The position numbers were made by a program, and so were the translations under genes. A stretch of DNA of 64,000 nt. It comes from Bradyrhizobium sp. JYMT SZCCT0428 (GTDB lineage Bacteria > Pseudomonadota > Alphaproteobacteria > Rhizobiales > Xanthobacteraceae). The notes beneath the pieces were generated by a model. That model did no database searches and was not told the DNA's origin. It worked only from the letters and a program-made list of their open reading frames with translations. The stretch's first letter is position 1. Each line of letters starts with the position of its first letter. This document shows positions 35,624-43,734 of this stretch, in pieces. Location of the stretch: positions 1 through 64,000 of the forward strand of contig NZ_JAFCLS010000010.1 of assembly GCF_018131075.1 (NCBI RefSeq), in the 5' to 3' direction.

Positions 35624-37312
35624 TTACACCCGCGTCATATCGAATTGCGCCTTCTGGCCGGTGCCGTAGCGGCGCAGGGCGCCGTCCTCGCCGACGGCGT
35701 TGGGGCGCTGGAAGATCCAGTTCTGCCACGCGGTGAGGCGCGAGAAGATCTTCGATTCCATGGTCTCGGGCCCGACGAAGCGTAAGTTCGCTTCCATGCC
35801 GGTGAGGCCGTCGGGCGAGAAGGAAGTGCGCTCCTCCAGGAACACCCGCACCTCGTCATCCCAGTCGATATCGTCGAGCGCGAAGGTGACGAGGCCGAGC
35901 TCTTCGGCCGCCTCGGCGTCGAGCGTGGTGCCGATAGTCGCTTCGGCGCGCTCGAGATCGGACGGATCGGCCTGGAAGCGCGACTGCAGCCGCGTCAGGC
36001 CATGGCTCATCGGATACGGCCCGAAATTCATCGCGGTCAGTTCGATGGTCGGCGGGGCGCGGTTGTCGCCCTGCTTCTGGCCGATCAGCATGTAGGAGCG
36101 GTCGGCGGCGAACACGAGTTCGGCCAGCGTGCCGACGAAGCAGGAGCCGGGCTCGACCAGCGTCACCAGCGTGCGCGAGGTGACGTCGATGCGCTTGAGC
36201 ACGCGCTTCCAGTATTGCCTGATCTCGTTGACCAGCCAGTGCGTCTTGTTGGCGTCGAGGAACGCGTCGCAGGCGACGACGCCTGCGCGGTCGCCATGCG
36301 ACTTGAACAGCAGCATCGCGGTCTCGAGTTCGTTGATGCGCAAATGCAGGATCGCGTCATCGAGTTCGCGCGCGACCTGCAGCGGCCAGAACGCCGCCCC
36401 TTGCGCGAGCAGCCCGTCGATGTCGGCGGGCGGGGCTTCTTCCGGCGCCTTGATCGAGATGGTGGCAATGCGCTGCGCGCGGTCGATATCGACGCTGACA
36501 AAGCCGTAGCGGATGCCGGCCTCATTGATGGTGCGCTGAAGCGGCGTCAGCGCGAGACCCTTGCCATTGCCGTTGCGCCTGGAGGCGGCGGCGAATTCCC
36601 TGGCGCGGTCAGCGACCTTGGCTTCCAGCTTGCTGTTGGGCACGATCTCGTCGACCAGGCGCCATTGCACGGCGCGCTTGCCCTTGATGCCTTCCTCGAT
36701 GGTGCAGAAATAATCGGCGTGATCGCGGCGCACCTTGCGCTTGTCGACCACGCGGGTCAGGCCGCCGGTGCCCGGCAACACGGCGAGCAGCGGCACTTCC
36801 GGCAGCGACACCGCCGCCGAGCCGTCGTCGGCAAGCATGATGTGATCGGTCGCCAGCGCCAGTTCATAGCCGCCGCCGGCCGCGGTGCCGTTGACGACCG
36901 TAATGAAACGCTGGCCGGAATTCTCCGAAGAGTCTTCCAGACCGTTGCGGGTTTCGTTGGTGAATTTGCAGAAATTGACTTTGTGGGCGTGGGTGGCGCC
37001 CGCCAGCATGCGGATGTTGGCGCCGGCGCAGAACACGCGGTTCTTGCCCGAGCGCATCAGCACGACTTTTACGTCCGGATGCTCGAAGCGCAGCCTTTGC
37101 ACGGCGTCGGCAAGCTCGATGTCGACGCCGAGGTCGTAGGAATTGAGTTTTAGCTGATAGCCTTCGAACAGGCCGGCATTCTCATCGACATCCATGGTCA
37201 GCGTCGCGACGTCACCATCGACATCGAGCTTCCAATGCCGGTAGCGCGACGGATCAGTCTGGAAATCGATGTATTTTGCACCGCCTGCGAGGACGCGATC
37301 TTCGCCAGCCAT
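35624..37312 (-). CDS. boxC: 2,3-Epoxybenzoyl-CoA dihydrolase BoxC
   Basis: This 562-residue crotonase-superfamily protein is long because it holds two crotonase-like halves. The first has CAGANIRMLAGATHAHKVNFCKF and AAGGGYELALATDHI (oxyanion hole and catalytic region), and the second begins near residue 300. BoxC opens the ring epoxide to 3,4-dehydroadipyl-CoA semialdehyde plus formate. The length matches the family (about 550). The 98 bp upstream contain a TGCA-N6-TGCA palindrome. Confidence 0.93.
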   Translation of the reverse strand: MAGEDRVLAGGAKYIDFQTDPSRYRHWKLDVDGDVATLTMDVDENAGLFEGYQLKLNSYDLGVDIELADAVQRLRFEHPDVKVVLMRSGKNRVFCAGANIRMLAGATHAHKVNFCKFTNETRNGLEDSSENSGQRFITVVNGTAAGGGYELALATDHIMLADDGSAAVSLPEVPLLAVLPGTGGLTRVVDKRKVRRDHADYFCTIEEGIKGKRAVQWRLVDEIVPNSKLEAKVADRAREFAAASRRNGNGKGLALTPLQRTINEAGIRYGFVSVDIDRAQRIATISIKAPEEAPPADIDGLLAQGAAFWPLQVARELDDAILHLRINELETAMLLFKSHGDRAGVVACDAFLDANKTHWLVNEIRQYWKRVLKRIDVTSRTLVTLVEPGSCFVGTLAELVFAADRSYMLIGQKQGDNRAPPTIELTAMNFGPYPMSHGLTRLQSRFQADPSDLERAEATIGTTLDAEAAEELGLVTFALDDIDWDDEVRVFLEERTSFSPDGLTGMEANLRFVGPETMESKIFSRLTAWQNWIFQRPNAVGEDGALRRYGTGQKAQFDMTRV

Positions 37313-37346
37313 TGGGCCACCCTGACGCTTTTGTTAGCCTTACCTG

Positions 37347-37366
37347 ACATGCACAATAATGCATGT
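37347..37366. promoter_or_regulatory. TGCA-N6-TGCA palindrome, likely BoxR operator
   Basis: ACATGCA-CAATAA-TGCATGT is a perfect 7 bp inverted repeat 35 bp upstream of boxC. A third TGCA lies at 37400. From memory, BoxR/BzdR regulators recognise TGCA-type repeats in Azoarcus, and a BoxR gene is 3 kb away. The site would therefore control boxC-boxB. Confidence 0.6.
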
Positions 37367-37410
37367 TTTTGCTCAGGTCTAGTCCAAAACGTCGGAACAT
37401 GCATTTTGTT

Positions 37411-37929
37411 TCATGTTCGGCTCGCGGAGCCAAACGCCACCCAATCGGCCTTGGCAAGCTGTGGTCGCCCCAGTTTGACCTTGACGAGTTCGGCCAGGGC
37501 CAAAACCGGGAAACCGTCGGCGAAGCCGTCGCCACCGGCGTTGCGCAGGCCGAGCGCCTTGAGTTCGGCGAGCGCCTCGCCGAGCAGCCTTGCTGCGGCG
37601 TGCGGCTTTTGCATGCGCAGGCGCAAGTTCGCGGTCGCGATCTGGATGCAGGCGCGCAGCAGGATTCGCTCGCGGCCGCCTTGCGGTGCGGCTGCCCACA
37701 CCGCCTCAAGGATCTCCTGCGACTCCCAGAAATAGCCGTGGTCGTTAAGCCGCAACGCGTAGCGCAGCGCCGGATGCCGCGCCGGCACATGGCCGCCGAA
37801 CCGCGACGGCACCAGCGCGGTGACCTGCGCCAGCGTTTCGTAGTCGGCGTCGGCCTCAACAGCCTCGCCCGGTACATAGGCCCATCGCGGCAGCGGAAGA
37901 TTGCCCGTGGCCAGAGGCGGCGTGGTCAT
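37411..37929 (-). CDS. DUF309 protein in the box cluster
   Basis: This 172-residue protein has the DUF309 signature RLNDHGYFWESQEILEAVW followed by a helical tail (AARLLGEALAELKALGL). DUF309 proteins are small helical proteins of unknown activity. Here the gene lies between an alpha/beta hydrolase and boxC in the same direction, with short gaps. In Bradyrhizobium it seems to accompany box genes, so a role in benzoyl-CoA metabolism is inferred from context only. Confidence 0.75.
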   Translation of the reverse strand: MTTPPLATGNLPLPRWAYVPGEAVEADADYETLAQVTALVPSRFGGHVPARHPALRYALRLNDHGYFWESQEILEAVWAAAPQGGRERILLRACIQIATANLRLRMQKPHAAARLLGEALAELKALGLRNAGGDGFADGFPVLALAELVKVKLGRPQLAKADWVAFGSASRT

Positions 37930-37980
37930 CGGGGCATGACCCGACGACCGACAGTCCCAAACAGTGCACGGAAAAATAGC

Positions 37981-38793
37981 TTACGCGGCCCGTCCCTGCG
38001 AGCCGTCAACACGCAACACCGCGTTTGCGAATTCCTGGACCGCATCCAGCGTCGCCCCCGGCGCCTCCCGATGCGGCTGGTGTCCCGCCCCCGGGATCAC
38101 GGTCACATCGACGGGACAGTAGCACTCTTCCTGGGCGATCTCGATCTGGCGCATTGTCCCATACTCGTCATCCCGCCCCTGCAGGATCGCCACGGGCACG
38201 CGGATATAGGCGAGGTATTCGGAAATATCCCAGTTGCGGAAATCTGGATCGAGCCAGGCGCCGTTCCAGCCATGGAAGGCGTTGTCGACATCCTTGTGCC
38301 AGCGCGCCAGCTTTGCCTTCAGGTCCGAGGTCTCATAGGTGGTCTTGATCTTGGCAATCGAGCTCACCGAGATGTCCTCGACGATGAAATGCGGCGCGAT
38401 CATCACGACGCCTTCGACGCGGTGATCCTGATGCGCACCGGTATAGATCGCCGCGATCGAGGCGCCGTCGGAGTGGCCACACAGCAGCCCGCGGCGAAAG
38501 CCGATCGCATCGAGCAGTTTCGGCAGCACGTCGAGCGCTTCGCTGTGCATGTAGTCGACGGCGCGCGGCAGTTTCACCGGTGTGGAAGCGCCATAGCCCG
38601 CGCGCGAGTAGGCAAAGACACCGGCGCCGGTGGCGGCCTGAAGCTTGTCCGGAAAATCGCCCCACAGGCCGGCCGAGCCGAGGCCTTCATGCAGCATCAC
38701 GATGGTCGGCGCGTCCTGAGGTGACGGACCGATCATGCGGTATTCGAGATTGGCGGCGCCGATGGTGAGGAAGCCGGTGGGGGAGAGGGTCAT
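37981..38793 (-). CDS. Alpha/beta hydrolase in the box cluster
   Basis: This 270-residue alpha/beta hydrolase has an oxyanion-hole region MLHEGLGSAGLWGDF, nucleophile elbow CGHSDGAS (Ser), a charge-relay Asp in LQGRDDEYG and terminal His in PGAGHQPHRE. The ATG at 38793 was chosen; a longer frame begins inside a dispersed repeat and is rejected. It sits between bclA and the DUF309 gene, so it may hydrolyse a CoA thioester or lactone of the pathway. Substrate unknown. Confidence 0.82.
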   Translation of the reverse strand: MTLSPTGFLTIGAANLEYRMIGPSPQDAPTIVMLHEGLGSAGLWGDFPDKLQAATGAGVFAYSRAGYGASTPVKLPRAVDYMHSEALDVLPKLLDAIGFRRGLLCGHSDGASIAAIYTGAHQDHRVEGVVMIAPHFIVEDISVSSIAKIKTTYETSDLKAKLARWHKDVDNAFHGWNGAWLDPDFRNWDISEYLAYIRVPVAILQGRDDEYGTMRQIEIAQEECYCPVDVTVIPGAGHQPHREAPGATLDAVQEFANAVLRVDGSQGRAA

Positions 38794-38813
38794 GCGAATA
38801 CTCTTCTTGTCTT

Positions 38814-38900
38814 CGTCATGCCCGGGCTTGTCCCGGGCATCCACGTCCTTGTTAGCAGCGAAGTAAGACGTGGATGGCCGGGTCAAGCCCGGCCATGACG
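38814..38900. repeat. CGTCATGCCCGGGC palindrome, first copy
   Basis: The arms CGTCATGCCCGGGCTTG and CAAGCCCGGCCATGACG are near-complementary, and ATCCACGTC pairs with GACGTGGAT inside. A second copy is at 52296-52420. It lies in the bclA-hydrolase gap. Confidence 0.8.
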
Positions 38901-38905
38901 GCTAG

Positions 38906-40453
38906 TTAGTTTGCTCCATCCCGCAATTTGAACCGCTGGATTTTTCCCGTCGCCGTCTTCGGCAAACTGTCGACCACATCGATCCAGCGCGGATATTTCC
39001 ACGGCCCGATCTTCTGCTTGACGTGCTCCTTCAGCGCATCATGCAGGCCGTCGGTTTTGGTTTCGGCGCGCAGCACCACGAAGGCTTTTGGCTTCAGCAG
39101 GCCTTCCGGATCGGCCTCGGGCACCACGGCGGCTTCCAGCACCGCGGGATGGGTGATCAGCGCGCTCTCGACTTCGAACGGCGACACCCAGATGCCGGAT
39201 ACCTTGAACATGTCGTCGCTGCGGCCGCAGAACGTGTAGCGGCCGTCGGCGTCGCGGATGTACTTGTCGCCGGTGCGGGTCCAGTGGCCTTCAAAGGTCT
39301 GCCGGCTCTTGCTGCGCTGGTTCCAGTAGCCCTCGCCGGCCGACGGCGCATCGACCAGCAATTCGCCGACCTCGCCATCGGGCACGTCGGCGCCTGCTTC
39401 ATTGACGAGCCGCACCCGGTAGCCCGGCACGGGGCGGCCGGACGAGCCGTATTTGATGTCGCCGGGCGCGTTGGACAGAAAGATGTGCAAGAGCTCGGTG
39501 GAGCCGACGCCGTCGAGAATGTCGACGCCGAACCGCGCCTTCCAGGCATTGCCGACCGATTCCGGCAGCGCCTCGCCCGCCGAGGTGCAGACGCGAAGCC
39601 GCTGGCCGGCGCCCGTGTCCTTCAGCGTCTCGTCGTTGAGCATCGCCGCGAACAATGTCGGCACGCCGAAGAAGATGCTGGGGTTGTATTTGTTCATCAG
39701 CGCGAACATCGCCGCCGGCGTCGGGCGATCGGAATTCAGCACCGTTGACGCGCCTACCGACATCGGAAAGGTCAGCGCGTTGCCGAGGCCGTAGGCAAAA
39801 AACAGCTTTGCCGCCGAGAGGCCGACGTCGTCCTCGCGAATGCCGAGCACCTGCCTGGCGTAGGTTTCCGCGGTGGCGGCGAGATTGGAATGCAGGTGGC
39901 GCACGCCCTTGGGCATCCCGGTGGAGCCCGACGAATAGAGCCAGAAGGCGGGCTCGTCGGGATGCGTCGCCGCGGTTGCAAAGGTGTCGCTCTCGCGCGC
40001 GAGTTCGTCGGCAAGCTTCTTGTGGCCGTGCGCATCCTTGCCGGACACGATCACGTGTTCGAGGTCAGGCATCCGGCCGACGATGTCTTTGACGACGGGA
40101 TAGAGCGCTTCGGAAACGAACAGCACCCGGGCGCGGCAATCCGCCAGCACATAGGCGTATTGATCCGACGTCAGCAGCGTGTTGAGCGGCACCGGCACGA
40201 TGCCGGCGCGGATCGCGCCCAGGAAGACGCTGGGAAAATCCACCGTATCGAGCATGATCATCGCGACGCGCTCTTCGCGGCGGACGCCGAGCCGGCGCAG
40301 CATGTTGGCGACGCGGCGGCTTTGCCGCTGCAGATCGCCATAAGTCAGTTCGGAGACCGTATCGGTGAAGGCGAGCTTGGCGCCGCGGCCCTCGTCAACA
40401 TTGCGATCAAGCAGCCAGGTCACCGCATTGTAGGAACCGGACGTGCCGCTCAA
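38906..40453 (-). CDS. bclA: Benzoate-CoA ligase
   Basis: This 515-residue AMP-forming acyl-CoA synthetase has the P-loop YSSGSTGMPKG (173-183), a second ATP motif in DGVGSTELLHIFLS, and the adenylation lysine near 504 in PKTATGKIQRF. It activates benzoate to benzoyl-CoA, the entry step of the hybrid aerobic pathway run by the downstream box genes. It is transcribed divergently from boxR, and the 137 bp between them has a perfect AT-rich palindrome. Confidence 0.93.
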   Translation of the reverse strand: MSGTSGSYNAVTWLLDRNVDEGRGAKLAFTDTVSELTYGDLQRQSRRVANMLRRLGVRREERVAMIMLDTVDFPSVFLGAIRAGIVPVPLNTLLTSDQYAYVLADCRARVLFVSEALYPVVKDIVGRMPDLEHVIVSGKDAHGHKKLADELARESDTFATAATHPDEPAFWLYSSGSTGMPKGVRHLHSNLAATAETYARQVLGIREDDVGLSAAKLFFAYGLGNALTFPMSVGASTVLNSDRPTPAAMFALMNKYNPSIFFGVPTLFAAMLNDETLKDTGAGQRLRVCTSAGEALPESVGNAWKARFGVDILDGVGSTELLHIFLSNAPGDIKYGSSGRPVPGYRVRLVNEAGADVPDGEVGELLVDAPSAGEGYWNQRSKSRQTFEGHWTRTGDKYIRDADGRYTFCGRSDDMFKVSGIWVSPFEVESALITHPAVLEAAVVPEADPEGLLKPKAFVVLRAETKTDGLHDALKEHVKQKIGPWKYPRWIDVVDSLPKTATGKIQRFKLRDGAN

Positions 40454-40474
40454 GACGCTTCTCCCAGATTTTAA

Positions 40475-40486
40475 GAATTATAATTC
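40475..40486. promoter_or_regulatory. AT-rich palindrome between bclA and boxR
   Basis: GAATTATAATTC is a perfect 12-base palindrome 22 bp upstream of bclA. It may be an operator or part of the bclA promoter. It does not contain TGCA, so it is unlike the boxC site. Confidence 0.4.
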
Positions 40487-40590
40487 ATACAAAGACCACC
40501 GGCTGCGCTTGCTGTCAATCCTCATCGGCATTATGTTTCCGAAACGCGCCGATTTGCGGCCGGGGCGAGCTAAGGGGCTACCCAAGGGAA

Positions 40591-41487
40591 ATGTCCGAAA
40601 CCAGCGATCCCGAAACCGGCTTTCTTGAGCAGCTCGGCCAGCGCGTGCGCACCATGCGGGCGTTGCGCGGCATGTCGCGAAAGGTGCTCGCGAAAGTTTC
40701 CGGCATTTCCGAACGCTATATCGCGCAGCTCGAAAGCGGCAAGGGCAACGTCTCGATCGTGCTGCTGCGCCGGGTGTCGAACGCGATGGGCGCGCATCTG
40801 GAAGACCTCATTCCCTCCACCGAACCTGTGCCCGACTGGGCTGTCATTCGCGACCTCGTGCGCAAGGCGACATCCGCGCAGATCGCGCAGGCCAAGGATG
40901 TGCTCGCGGGCGGAAGTACGGCGGCGCATCGCAAGATGTCGTTCTCGGGCATCGCGCTGATCGGCCTGCGCGGCGCCGGCAAATCAACGCTCGGCAAGAT
41001 GCTGGCGAAGAAAATCGGCTGGAGCTTCGTCGAGCTCAACAAGGAGATCGAGGCACAGAACGGATTGTCCGTCGCCGAGATCATCGCGCTCTACGGCCAG
41101 GAAGGCTTCCGGCGCATGGAGCAGGCAGCCCTCGGGCAATTGCTGGCGCGCAAGGAGCTGATGGTGCTGGCAACCGGCGGCGGCATCGTCTCCGAACCCC
41201 TGACGTTCGACCTGATCCTGTCGTCGTTCTACACGATCTGGCTGAAGGCGAAGCCCGAAGAACACATGGCGCGCGTGCGCGGCCAGGGCGACCTGCGCCC
41301 GATGGCGGATGATCGCTCCGCGATGGCCGAACTGCGCACCATTCTGGTCAGCCGCGAACCACTCTACGCCCGCGCGTCAGCCGTGGTGGATACCGCGGGG
41401 CTCAACGTCAACGACGCCGCGTCGCGGCTGGTCGATGCGGTGGCGCCGGTGCTGCACGATGAAGCGCGGATGTTCGCGCGGGGGTGA
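40591..41487 (+). CDS. boxR: Transcriptional regulator BoxR (HTH plus shikimate-kinase-like)
   Basis: This 298-residue protein joins an XRE helix-turn-helix (about 15-70, LAKVSGISERYIAQLESGKG) to a shikimate-kinase-like domain (about 115-285, P-loop GLRGAGKST at 125-133, EGFRRMEQAALGQLL, ATGGGIV). This fusion is diagnostic for the BoxR/BzdR family, which senses benzoyl-CoA through the kinase-like domain and represses box genes. It is divergent from bclA. The start follows AAGGGAAATG. Confidence 0.92.
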   Translation: MSETSDPETGFLEQLGQRVRTMRALRGMSRKVLAKVSGISERYIAQLESGKGNVSIVLLRRVSNAMGAHLEDLIPSTEPVPDWAVIRDLVRKATSAQIAQAKDVLAGGSTAAHRKMSFSGIALIGLRGAGKSTLGKMLAKKIGWSFVELNKEIEAQNGLSVAEIIALYGQEGFRRMEQAALGQLLARKELMVLATGGGIVSEPLTFDLILSSFYTIWLKAKPEEHMARVRGQGDLRPMADDRSAMAELRTILVSREPLYARASAVVDTAGLNVNDAASRLVDAVAPVLHDEARMFARG

Positions 41488-41626
41488 CAGGCGCGGTGTC
41501 TTCGTGCACCGCTCGCGAAAGAACGGCGCCATTAACCAAGGCCGCGGTTAACCACCGCAACGGTTCCTTGCGGAAACACACCCTTTAATAGTGTTACCAA
41601 AGCGTTAAACGCAGGGAATACAGATC

Positions 41627-41986
41627 ATGTCCGAGCGCCGCAAACTGCCGAGAACCCGCGTCTATTACGGCGGAAGGGTCGCGTTCAACGCCCGCTTGTC
41701 GACGCTCGCCTGCGTCGTGCGCAACTTCAGCCAGTTCGGGGCCCGGATCGAGTTTGAAAATTCCGCCCTCGTGCCCGACGAGGTGGATTTCGAAATCGAA
41801 CGCAAGGGAATTTCCTGCCTGGCGCGGCTGGTCTGGCGCGATCGGTTCGCGGCAGGCCTGGTGTTTTCAGGCGCAAGCGAGACGGGAGGCGTCGTTGAGT
41901 TGAACTGGGCGCGCAAGCTGCGCGCCAGCGAACGGGCGAACCGGCAACTGCGGTCGCGCCTCGATCAACTGCGATCCGAACAGTGA
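41627..41986 (+). CDS. PilZ-domain protein
   Basis: This 119-residue protein has a single PilZ-type domain: RRKLPRTRVYYGGRVAF at the N-terminus matches the RxxxR c-di-GMP motif, and FSQFGARIEF matches the DxSxxG region with Gln in place of Ser. The C-terminal tail is charged. It may bind cyclic di-GMP, though the altered second motif leaves doubt. It stands between boxR and a small membrane protein without obvious partner. Confidence 0.75.
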   Translation: MSERRKLPRTRVYYGGRVAFNARLSTLACVVRNFSQFGARIEFENSALVPDEVDFEIERKGISCLARLVWRDRFAAGLVFSGASETGGVVELNWARKLRASERANRQLRSRLDQLRSEQ

Positions 41987-42022
41987 TGCGATCCGCCGAG
42001 CCGCCATGCAGGATGAAATCGC

Positions 42023-42241
42023 ATGAGTACCCTTGAAGACGACGCTCCCATCCGCATCGCCGCGAAGATGCCGAGGAGCCGGCCACGCCCGCTTCGCGCG
42101 ATACTGGCGGTGTTGACGGCGCAGTACACCATCGTCACGATCGTCGTCAGCCTGTCGGTTGCGGGCACGCTTCGCTATCTGGTGACACCGCAGATCGTCG
42201 CCAAGTTCGAACTGATCGCCGCCGCGCTCAGGCGGATTTAG
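42023..42241 (+). CDS. Small single-pass membrane protein
   Basis: This 72-residue protein has a basic N-terminus (KMPRSRPRPLRAI) and one or two hydrophobic stretches (AILAVLTAQYTIVTIVVSLSVA). It may be real because the codon pattern matches neighbours and it directly follows the PilZ gene, but there is no family match. Confidence 0.45.
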   Translation: MSTLEDDAPIRIAAKMPRSRPRPLRAILAVLTAQYTIVTIVVSLSVAGTLRYLVTPQIVAKFELIAAALRRI

Positions 42242-42248
42242 CATCCCG

Positions 42249-42611
42249 TCAGATGTCGGCAATCCGGCAGACTTCCTCGTGAAACACGAGATAGCGCTTC
42301 GGCGCGATCAGGTGCGGCGTGTTCTCGCGCCACCATGCGGCGGCCTCCGGACTCGCTTTGGCGAGAATACCGATAGCGGGTGCTGCCGCCACCGCATAGC
42401 CGGCGACTCGCTCTGCGCGTCCACGGAGAATGGCTGCCCATTGCGCCGGCCATGAATGCGGTATGGAGAGGACTCCGAAGGCGAGAAGTTTTCGATGCGC
42501 CGAATAGCGCACGACCGGCAAATCGAGGCCGACCCATTTCTGGCGTACCCATAGCGGCGCCTCGCCGGGAGGGACGGCAACAATACGGACAGCCCAATTG
42601 GGATTGTTCAT
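42249..42611 (-). CDS. Hypothetical protein
   Basis: The protein has about 120 residues from the ATG at 42611 (MNNPNWAVRIVAVPPGEAP), which has GAGAG a few bases upstream; a 19-codon longer reading is possible. It contains WVRQKWVGLDLPV and WWRENTPHLIAPKRYLVFHEE, rich in tryptophan. No domain recognised. It lies convergent with the small membrane gene, 7 bp away. Confidence 0.55.
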   Translation of the reverse strand: MNNPNWAVRIVAVPPGEAPLWVRQKWVGLDLPVVRYSAHRKLLAFGVLSIPHSWPAQWAAILRGRAERVAGYAVAAAPAIGILAKASPEAAAWWRENTPHLIAPKRYLVFHEEVCRIADI

Positions 42612-42700
42612 TCGATCTCTCGCGGCATCTGCATCAGCTTCGTGCAGGCCGGAGGGGATCGCGTTCATGGCAAGAGGCAGAAAAATTCAGCCATGCGGCT

Positions 42701-42826
42701 GTAGGATGGGTAGAGCCACCGGGTCGCGCGAATGCGCGCCCGATGATAAACTCCGCGAAACCCATCACCTTTGTTGATGTGCGGCCTCAATAGAGGGTGG
42801 GTATCGCTTCGCTCCACCCACCCTAC
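42701..42826. repeat. GTAGGATGGGTAGAGC palindrome
   Basis: The element begins GTAGGATGGGTAGAGCCACC and ends GCTCCACCCACCCTAC. Two GATGGG-type arms flank CGCGAAACCCATCACC. It is a common Bradyrhizobium intergenic type. It ends just before the IclR stop. Confidence 0.7.
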
Positions 42827-42831
42827 GGAAA

Positions 42832-43617
42832 TCACAGCAACATCGATCTGACCGACTCCGCGCCCTCTTTCAGCAGCGGCAGAAACCGATCGATCATTTC
42901 AGCGGTCGAGACGCGGTCGACATGTGCGCCCATGTTGATGGCGCCGACGATCACGCCGTCGTAACGGCGCACCGGGACCGAAATCGAACGGAAATGCGGC
43001 TCGGCCTCGCGATCGACCAGCGAATAGCCCCGTTCGCGATCGCCGCGCACGCAAGCGAGCAATCGTTTTGAATCGGTCACCGTGTGCGGCGTCATCGGCT
43101 CGCGCTGCATAGCGGCGAGCCGTGCCGTGAGGTCGCCATCGTCGAACTGGCCGAGCATGACGCGGCCGACCGAGGTGCAGAACGCTGGCAGGCGGTAGCC
43201 GATGTCGAGGCCGGCGGAGAACACCCGCGTCGGACTGCCGCGCGCGATGAAAACGACCTCGTCGCCATCGAGCACCGCGAGCGAGCTTATTTCCTGCGCC
43301 GCCAGCGCGATCCGATCGAGCACCGGTTGCAGCACCGTCACCACCTGACTCGATTGCAGATAGGAGGCGGCGAGCGTCAGCACGCGCGGCGTCAGCGTGA
43401 AGAGCTTGCCGTCCGAAGTGACGAAGCCGCCATGCTCGAGCGTGAACAGGATGCGGCGGGCGGTGGCGCGCGGCAGATCGGCGGCGCGCGCCAGATCGCT
43501 CAACGTCGCCGGACCCCCGATCGTGCCGAACACCTGGAGCAGGCGGATGCCGCGGTCGAGACTCTCGACAAAATCAGTGGCGCGCTCTTCGCCTTCGGCG
43601 CGTTTCAGCTTTGGCAT
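42832..43617 (-). CDS. IclR-family regulator
   Basis: This 261-residue regulator has an N-terminal winged helix (about 15-75: RGIRLLQVFG, LARAADLPRATARRILFTLE) and a C-terminal effector domain (TVLQPVLDRIALAAQEISSLAVLD, FCTSVGRVMLGQ, GRERGYSLVDRE-like). The start MPKLKRAEG is the likely one; an ATG 18 codons earlier is possible. It is divergent from a Rieske oxygenase and probably controls it in response to an aromatic effector, as PcaR/PobR-type proteins do. Confidence 0.87.
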   Translation of the reverse strand: MPKLKRAEGEERATDFVESLDRGIRLLQVFGTIGGPATLSDLARAADLPRATARRILFTLEHGGFVTSDGKLFTLTPRVLTLAASYLQSSQVVTVLQPVLDRIALAAQEISSLAVLDGDEVVFIARGSPTRVFSAGLDIGYRLPAFCTSVGRVMLGQFDDGDLTARLAAMQREPMTPHTVTDSKRLLACVRGDRERGYSLVDREAEPHFRSISVPVRRYDGVIVGAINMGAHVDRVSTAEMIDRFLPLLKEGAESVRSMLL

Positions 43618-43678
43618 TGGCCGTTCCGATTGGAAGCGTTCAAAATTGTGCTTGCCGTCCTCTCCAGTCATGGCATAA

Positions 43679-43703
43679 TTCGCCCATTCGTTCAATAGGC
43701 GAA
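43679..43703. promoter_or_regulatory. Inverted repeat between IclR and Rieske genes
   Basis: TTCGCC (43679-43684) and GGCGAA (43698-43703) flank CATTCGTTCAATA. The site lies 30 bp before the Rieske gene and is a candidate IclR operator. Confidence 0.45.
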
Positions 43704-43734
43704 CAAACTGCCTCCGACGAAAGGGCTGAACGCC

